A stretch of 64,000 nt of DNA from Pseudomonas fluorescens (GTDB taxonomy: Bacteria > Pseudomonadota > Gammaproteobacteria > Pseudomonadales > Pseudomonadaceae), in assembly GCF_002837185.1 (NCBI RefSeq), contig NZ_KZ477997.1:16200-80199 (forward strand). Reading direction: 5' to 3'. Every line of letters begins with the position of its first letter. Position 1 is the stretch's first letter. Shown here one piece after another: positions 58,535 through 64,000 of the stretch. The notes below the pieces were generated by a model. That model was not told the DNA's origin, did not search any database, and was given only the letters and a program-made list of their open reading frames with translations. A program made the position numbers and the translations under genes.

Positions 58535-59209
58535 TCAGACTTCGTCGGGGCTGCGCAGGTTGGTGACTGCGATTCGCTGTTCGCGGCGCTGTTCCTTTTG
58601 GGACGGCATCTCGGCGCGGTACACGCCTTGATCACCGACGACCCAGGACAACGGGCGACGCTCCTTGCCAATCGATTCCTGCAACAGCATCAAGCCTTGC
58701 AGGAATGCTTCGGGGCGGGGCGGGCAGCCAGGCACGTAGACGTCCACGGGCAGGAACTTGTCCACCCCTTGAACGACGGAGTAGATGTCGTACATGCCAC
58801 CGGAGTTGGCGCACGAACCCATGGAGATCACCCATTTCGGTTCGAGCATTTGCTCATAGAGACGCTGGATGATCGGCGCCATCTTGATAAAGCAGGTACC
58901 GGCGATAACCATGAAATCCGCCTGGCGCGGTGATGCCCGGATAACTTCGGCGCCAAAGCGCGCGATGTCGTGGGGCGCCGTGAAGGCGGTGGTCATTTCC
59001 ACGTAGCAGCACGAAAGGCCGAAGTTGTACGGCCACAGGGAGTTCTTACGCCCCCAGTTGACCGCGCCACTCAGCACGTCTTCCAGCTTGCCCATGTAGA
59101 TGTTCTTGTGGACTTGGTCTTCTAACGGATCGGAAACGGTTTCCCGCTCGCCGATGGGGTACTGCTCGTTAGGAGCATCCGGGTCGATCCTGGTGAGATT
59201 GTATTGCAT
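58535..59209 (-). CDS. nuoB: NADH-quinone oxidoreductase subunit B
   Basis: A 224-residue subunit with the terminal N2 [4Fe-4S] cluster, ligated by the adjacent Cys67-Cys68 ([10 protein letters not shown]), Cys133 (MGSCANSGG) and Cys162 (VPGCPPRPE). ATG 59209 ([13 protein letters not shown]) matches the family; an in-frame TTG two codons upstream is unlikely. Confidence 0.98.
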   Translation of the reverse strand: MQYNLTRIDPDAPNEQYPIGERETVSDPLEDQVHKNIYMGKLEDVLSGAVNWGRKNSLWPYNFGLSCCYVEMTTAFTAPHDIARFGAEVIRASPRQADFMVIAGTCFIKMAPIIQRLYEQMLEPKWVISMGSCANSGGMYDIYSVVQGVDKFLPVDVYVPGCPPRPEAFLQGLMLLQESIGKERRPLSWVVGDQGVYRAEMPSQKEQRREQRIAVTNLRSPDEV

Positions 59210-59219
59210 CGCCAAAGCC

Positions 59220-59633
59220 TCATTGTTTCAGCTTCGCTTGCCGCTTGCGACGAGCTTCCGGAGCCCAGTCAAGGGCGCCCACTCGGAACAGGTAGACAAG
59301 ACCTGCCAACAGAATTGCTATGAAAACGAGAGCTTCGACGAATCCGGTCCAGCCGCTTTCGCGGACGGACACAGACCAGGCAAAGAGAAAGAGGGCTTCG
59401 ATATCGAAGATCACGAAGAGCATCGCGACCAGATAGAATTTGGCTGAGAGCCGCAAGCGGGCGCCACCTGTAGGTAGCATGCCGGACTCGAACGGTTCGT
59501 TTTTGCTGCGGCCCCAGGCTTTTGACCCGAGGAGGCTGGAGACGCCGAGCATGAAGGCGCAAAGCCCCACAACACCGAGGAGGAAAATGGCAAAGCCCCA
59601 GTTGTGGGCCATGAGTCCTGTCGCATCGGTCAT
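59220..59633 (-). CDS. nuoA: NADH-quinone oxidoreductase subunit A
   Basis: A 137-residue membrane subunit with three helices; [20 protein letters not shown] is the conserved loop near the quinone site. The frame is open up to 59711, but ATG 59633 ([17 protein letters not shown]) gives the usual length. It is the first gene of the nuo operon, transcribed leftward through nuoN. Confidence 0.97.
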   Translation of the reverse strand: MTDATGLMAHNWGFAIFLLGVVGLCAFMLGVSSLLGSKAWGRSKNEPFESGMLPTGGARLRLSAKFYLVAMLFVIFDIEALFLFAWSVSVRESGWTGFVEALVFIAILLAGLVYLFRVGALDWAPEARRKRQAKLKQ

Positions 59634-60071
59634 GCTGGAAATCCTTAACAGAGAGCAAAGGTCTCTGAGCTCGAAAAAGTAACGATGCAGTGACGATATG
59701 TCGCACTGCAATCAATCGCGGTGATTTTATGGCTAAACACCGGGCAAGTAAAATTCCTGTGGCGAAATTATTCGGTGGAATAAGCACATAGTGCACCTTA
59801 ATGGGGCTGTAGCCCTTGCAGCGCGGGCATTAGCGGGCTTTTTATCAAATGTGTTTTGTTTAAGCGGTAACGAAGTTTTCTCATTCCAAATGATAATGAA
59901 TATTGTTTGCGTGGGATTTAAGCGAATGTTTCTCGTGTAGCGCGGGAAGTTGCCGTTACTTGGTTGAGTGTCGCTTAGTTGATGGAGCGGATTTTTTAAC
60001 TGATTTGATCCGGGCAGATACCGCTCTGGATCAATGTTTTGCGCACAATCGTCAAATTGCATGCAATCCCC
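59634..60071. promoter_or_regulatory. nuo upstream region
   Basis: No credible gene is present, although a 109-codon minus frame can be drawn. The middle part (59840-59950) is AT-rich and includes AATGATAATGAATATTG, with only partial likeness to a Fur box. A perfect 7-base inverted repeat TTGATCC (60005-60011) / GGATCAA (60028-60034) is separated by 16 bases. The promoter of nuo must lie here; exact elements were not placed. Confidence 0.45.
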
Positions 60072-60163
60072 TGTGAGCGGGGGCTTGCCCCCGATTGCCG
60101 AGTGTCAGTCAGCACATCTGTTGCTTGATCCACCGCCATCGTGGGGCAAGCCCCCCTCCCACA
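60072..60163. repeat. REPIN between nuo and aceA
   Basis: Left arm TGTGAGCGGGGGCTTGCC from 60072 and right arm GGCAAGCCCCCCTCCCACA to 60163, with some divergence from the consensus in both arms. Confidence 0.85.
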
Positions 60164-60198
60164 TTGGTTCGGGGTGCGTCAGTACATGGTGTGCAGGC

Positions 60199-60227
60199 AA
60201 AAAAACGCCCCGAACCAGTCGGGGCGT
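60199..60227. terminator. aceA terminator
   Basis: CGCCCCGA (60206-60213) pairs with TCGGGGCG (60219-60226); on the minus strand it is followed by a run of seven T. It lies about 65 bases after the aceA stop. Confidence 0.9.
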
Positions 60228-60290
60228 GATGGTTGTGCGGCACTGCGGTTAGGTCTTCCCTGGGGCCGCAGTGGCCGTGTACTCGGTCAC

Positions 60291-61616
<1,326 letters not shown>

Positions 61617-62109
61617 GGGGAAAAACCTCGTCGCATAGGTCTAGGTGGAAAATTCCATTTGCCAGCCGCGTAATGAGTACGTGGTGATGGCTGCTCGCTG
61701 ACCAGAAGCTCAGGCGGTCAAGCCGGGTTCGGCGGGGAGGGCGACGGGATGAACGATGGCTCAAGGCGGAGTTGAGCAGGTAAGGGCAAACTGCGAACGG
61801 TCTTCGGGCATCGTGGGCCTTGGTACGATCCATCAGTGTGTAGCCGGGTTACCTGGTTGGCTTCCGTCCCTCGGGACAACTTCGTTCCAGTCGCAACCTC
61901 GTCAAACACACCTTGTGGGCGGTACAGACACGAATCGGCTCAGGTGGGTAGCTTGGAGCGACGATCCGAAGGCCCTTGCCAGGGCCCCTGATTAGCGGGA
62001 GCGAGGCCATCATGCCCATGCTTTTTTGGATCGTCAATTGGTTTGTAGTGCTTTTTTTAAAGCACTACATCTTTGGTCTAATACGACTCGCCAGTCAGTT
62101 TTTGGTGCT
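61617..62109. promoter_or_regulatory. Long aceA leader with TGTAGT/ACTACA palindrome
   Basis: 493 bases without a supportable gene. At 62043-62068 TGTAGTGCTTT and AAAGCACTACA form an 11-base inverted repeat around a short T loop; its ends are TGTAGT and ACTACA, 14 bases apart. Such half-sites are, from memory, like those of RccR, an RpiR-type regulator of carbon metabolism in Pseudomonas. It is also 40 bases after the stop of the next gene upstream. Several GC-rich stem-forming stretches lie between here and the aceA start. Confidence 0.5.
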
Positions 62110-62847
62110 TCAGTTCAGCGTGTCGACCTTGACCCGCACCGTCAGGTCATCGCGGCCCTGAGTAGAGTAGCTGCGGGTTGTAGCGGATTTATCAGCCTGG
62201 GTCTCACGGTTGATGCCAGCCAGGGAGATCCATTCGCCCAGGCGGCCACTGACGCTTGTGTCGGTGCTTTGCACGTTCACTACATCAGGCCGTTCCTGGC
62301 TCATGCGGTCACGGTTGGTACTGATGGCCAGGTGAACGGTCTCGCCGGTGACGCTGGCGGTCACGTAGAAACCCTGGGTGACGTTGCGATACTGGGTCTG
62401 GTTCTGCAGGCGCCCGTAACTGTCCTGCTGCGTGGTGGTCAACGGTACGCTCTGGCCGACCTGGATCAGCGCGGGCACGCCTTCGCTGGCCTGGATCTGC
62501 TGAATGCCACCCTCGCGGCTGGTGGTGCCGTAGCTGATGATACGGGTCTGGCTGTCGCCGCTGTTCTGCTGGTTGTTTTCGTTGGTGTCGACGGTGATCA
62601 GCAGGCGCTTGGCCGGTGTGTCGAGTTGAGAAAGCAGGGTGCGCAGGCCCTCTATCTTCGCAGGGTCGGCGTTAACGATAAGCTGGTTGCCGTAGGCACT
62701 GACGGTGCCATCCTTGCCGATGAAATTCTGCGCCACGGGCAGCAGGTCGGTGCTGGTGCGGTTGCTCAGGTTGACCACTTCGGTGTCGGCCACGGCCGAG
62801 ACGCTGGCAGCCAGGAGGAGGGCGGTGAGCAGGGTGCGTAGGGACAT
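62110..62847 (-). CDS. Orphan secretin-like periplasmic protein
   Basis: A 245-residue protein with a signal peptide (residues 1-20, LLTALLLAASVSAVA). Residues of about 20-80 resemble the N0-type domain of type II/III secretins (TDLLPVAQNFIGKDGTVSAY, then NADPAKIEGLRTLLSQLDTP). The rest resembles the start of a secretin domain (WISLAGINRET) but is far too short for a channel, and no other secretion genes are nearby. It seems to be a periplasmic relic or a partner protein. Function unknown. Confidence 0.75.
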   Translation of the reverse strand: MSLRTLLTALLLAASVSAVADTEVVNLSNRTSTDLLPVAQNFIGKDGTVSAYGNQLIVNADPAKIEGLRTLLSQLDTPAKRLLITVDTNENNQQNSGDSQTRIISYGTTSREGGIQQIQASEGVPALIQVGQSVPLTTTQQDSYGRLQNQTQYRNVTQGFYVTASVTGETVHLAISTNRDRMSQERPDVVNVQSTDTSVSGRLGEWISLAGINRETQADKSATTRSYSTQGRDDLTVRVKVDTLN

Positions 62848-62926
62848 GTCCGTTATCTCTGCGAGTCAAAGGCTGGATAGTGCCAGTTTGTCGGCCCGGC
62901 GGGTCGCAAGTTGAATACTAGACAGC

Positions 62927-62954
62927 AAAATGCCCTGGCAAGGCAGGGCATTTT
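62927..62954. terminator. Hairpin with A/T flanks
   Basis: AAAATGCCCTG (62927-62937) pairs with CAGGGCATTTT (62944-62954). It lies upstream of the secretin-like gene and downstream of the GNAT gene, both on the minus strand, and probably ends transcription of the latter. Confidence 0.7.
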
Positions 62955-62974
62955 GGGGGGTTGCTGAAATAGTC

Positions 62975-63057
62975 ATCGGGGGCAAGCCCCCTCCCACATT
63001 TTGACCGAGTCAATTCCTTGGAATGCGGTCAAGTGTGGGAAGGGGCTTGCCCCCGAT
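62975..63057. repeat. REP pair in outward orientation
   Basis: ATCGGGGGCAAGCCCCCTCC comes first (62975) and TGTGGGAAGGGGCTTGCC second (63034 to 63057), the reverse order of the other REPINs in this window. Confidence 0.85.
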
Positions 63058-63077
63058 AGCGGCGATGCGGTCTCGGA

Positions 63078-63500
63078 TCAGTCCCCGCGTACCATATCCA
63101 CATGCGGAATCCCGACTTCCAGGAATTCGTCACTGACGATCCTGAAGCCCAGGCGCTCGTAGAACGGCGCCGCATACACCTGGGCACTGAGGAATTGACG
63201 GGTCTGGCCGCGCTTCTCGGCCACGCCGATCACCGCTTCCATCAGCTTGTCGCCGACCTTCAGCCCGCGCCAGTCCTTGAGTACCGACACGCGACCGATT
63301 TCGCCGCTGGGCAGCAGCCGAGCGGTGCCGATCGGGAAATCACCTTCGAACGCCAGAAAGTGCATCGCACCGGCGTCGTCCGCGTCCCATTCCAGCTCGG
63401 GTGGAACCGATTGTTCAGCGATGAATACCGCTTCACGAATGCGCCGAATCTCGTCGATATCCTTTCGCCAGTCCGCGACACTTACGTGAATCCTATTCAT
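63078..63500 (-). CDS. GNAT-family acetyltransferase (ElaA-like)
   Basis: A 140-residue acetyl-CoA-dependent N-acetyltransferase with the GNAT order: IREAVFIAEQ, VPPELEWDADDAGAMHFLA, GEIGRVSVLKDWRGLKVG (the CoA-binding R/Q-x-x-G-like block) and FYERLGFRIVSDEFLEVG. ATG 63500 overlaps the end of the cupin gene by eight bases. The target is unknown. Confidence 0.9.
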   Translation of the reverse strand: MNRIHVSVADWRKDIDEIRRIREAVFIAEQSVPPELEWDADDAGAMHFLAFEGDFPIGTARLLPSGEIGRVSVLKDWRGLKVGDKLMEAVIGVAEKRGQTRQFLSAQVYAAPFYERLGFRIVSDEFLEVGIPHVDMVRGD

Positions 63501-64000
63501 CCGCAAACCCCAGGCTGCCTTGCTTGACCAATTCGCACAGCAGGTCGCGGCCGTCTTCGTCCGCTAGCCAATCGCCGAGGTTCTCGCTGTGCAGGGCGTC
63601 TGCCGAACACACCAGTTTCAACAGTTCGCGCAGTTTGCCCGGCAGGTAACGGCTCTGGCCGCTGGCGAACAGCAACACGTCGTCGTCCACTTCCGACCAG
63701 GCCAGGCGTGCACTCGGGTTGCGCACCAGGATTGCGCCGTCTTGCAGGCTGCTGATGAAGTCGTCCTCGCCCAGCTCTTCGCCTGCCACCAGCTCCGGGT
63801 AGCGCGGTTCGGTCATGAACTGGCCGAACCAGGTCAGCAGCATGCGCTCGTCGCTCATGTGCTCGGCCAGCAGGCTCTTGAGGCGATCCAGCGCATCGCT
63901 CTGAATCTGATGCGGGTCGCTGACCGGCTGGGCGTCGGCATCGGTGTAGCGCTCTTCGTCGGTCAGGTACTGGCTGAGGAAGTCGGTGAAGTGGGTCAGC
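63493..64000 (-). CDS. roxA: Cupin ribosomal oxygenase, C-terminal part
   Basis: The frame is open from the window end to TAG at 63493. It encodes at least 168 residues (THFTDFLSQYLTDEER upstream, MSDERMLLTWFGQF in the middle, LCELVKQGSLGFADE at the end). It matches the C-terminal winged-helix part of the YcfD/RoxA JmjC-type oxygenase that hydroxylates ribosomal protein uL16 at an arginine. The iron-binding cupin domain itself is outside the window, so the assignment rests on the tail and the conserved neighbour GNAT gene. Confidence 0.8.
   Translation of the reverse strand, partial: LTHFTDFLSQYLTDEERYTDADAQPVSDPHQIQSDALDRLKSLLAEHMSDERMLLTWFGQFMTEPRYPELVAGEELGEDDFISSLQDGAILVRNPSARLAWSEVDDDVLLFASGQSRYLPGKLRELLKLVCSADALHSENLGDWLADEDGRDLLCELVKQGSLGFADE

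Noticed and set aside
59880..59915. Fur box upstream of nuo
   Set aside because: Only the first half (GATAATGA) matches; the second half diverges, so it is not listed as a site.
59733..60062. 109-codon minus-strand frame upstream of nuo
   Set aside because: AT-rich promoter region, no ribosome site, no recognisable domain.

Overview
The window reads as chromosomal DNA of a fluorescent Pseudomonas (P. fluorescens group). The grounds are the high GC, NuoC-NuoD fused into one protein, the ppiB-lpxH / glnS-cysS block, the roxA-GNAT-secretin-like-aceA-nuo block, and many REP/REPIN palindromes built on the GTGGGAGGGGGCTTGCCCCC core. The organism assignment is inference from gene content; no database was consulted. 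I saw no rRNA, tRNA, CRISPR array, prophage or complete insertion sequence.

Layout. 1-584: the 3' end of an MFS permease gene and its trailing REPIN are present twice in tandem. 606-5225: lpxH and ppiB (minus), glnS and cysS (plus). 5565-7508: an unusual pair, an OlsB/FeeM-like N-acyltransferase and an acyl-CoA dehydrogenase. 7622-13661: a six-gene Mrp-type cation/proton antiporter operon (minus) with fused A and B subunits. 13783-14065: a 31-unit heptamer array followed by its inverted complement. 14076-15661: a divergent EamA exporter and XRE-cupin regulator. 15815-25981: a plus-strand cluster with SfnB-like and DszA-like flavin enzymes, a degenerate acyl-CoA-ligase-like protein, a complete Liv-type ABC importer and an FAD protein; this looks like organosulfur uptake and desulfurisation. 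26155-31876: an ABC-type tripartite efflux operon with a divergent TetR regulator. 32160-35993: a 1277-residue Ig-like repeat protein of unknown function. 36055-44383: mixed genes (FUSC, gapN, a DyP peroxidase, an MFS drug exporter, small hypotheticals, an outer-membrane barrel). 44681-59633: the complete 13-gene nuo operon for respiratory complex I. 60291-64000: isocitrate lyase, an orphan secretin-like periplasmic protein, a GNAT acetyltransferase, and the C-terminal part of a cupin ribosomal oxygenase that runs off the window.

How the genes work together. Core metabolism (tRNA charging, lipid A, complex I, glyoxylate shunt, GapN) alternates with accessory loci (sulfur scavenging, efflux, putative lipid signal, Ig-like protein). 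REPINs sit at many gene 3' ends. One has become the last 17 codons of a monooxygenase gene, and two loci carry one REPIN family nested inside another.

Most worth following up: the acyltransferase/dehydrogenase pair; the sulfur cluster with its stand-alone C-terminal-domain protein and the ligase-like protein lacking its ATP-binding core; the 1277-residue protein; the heptamer hairpin; a terminator-like hairpin between nuoF and nuoG; and the long aceA leader with a TGTAGT/ACTACA palindrome.
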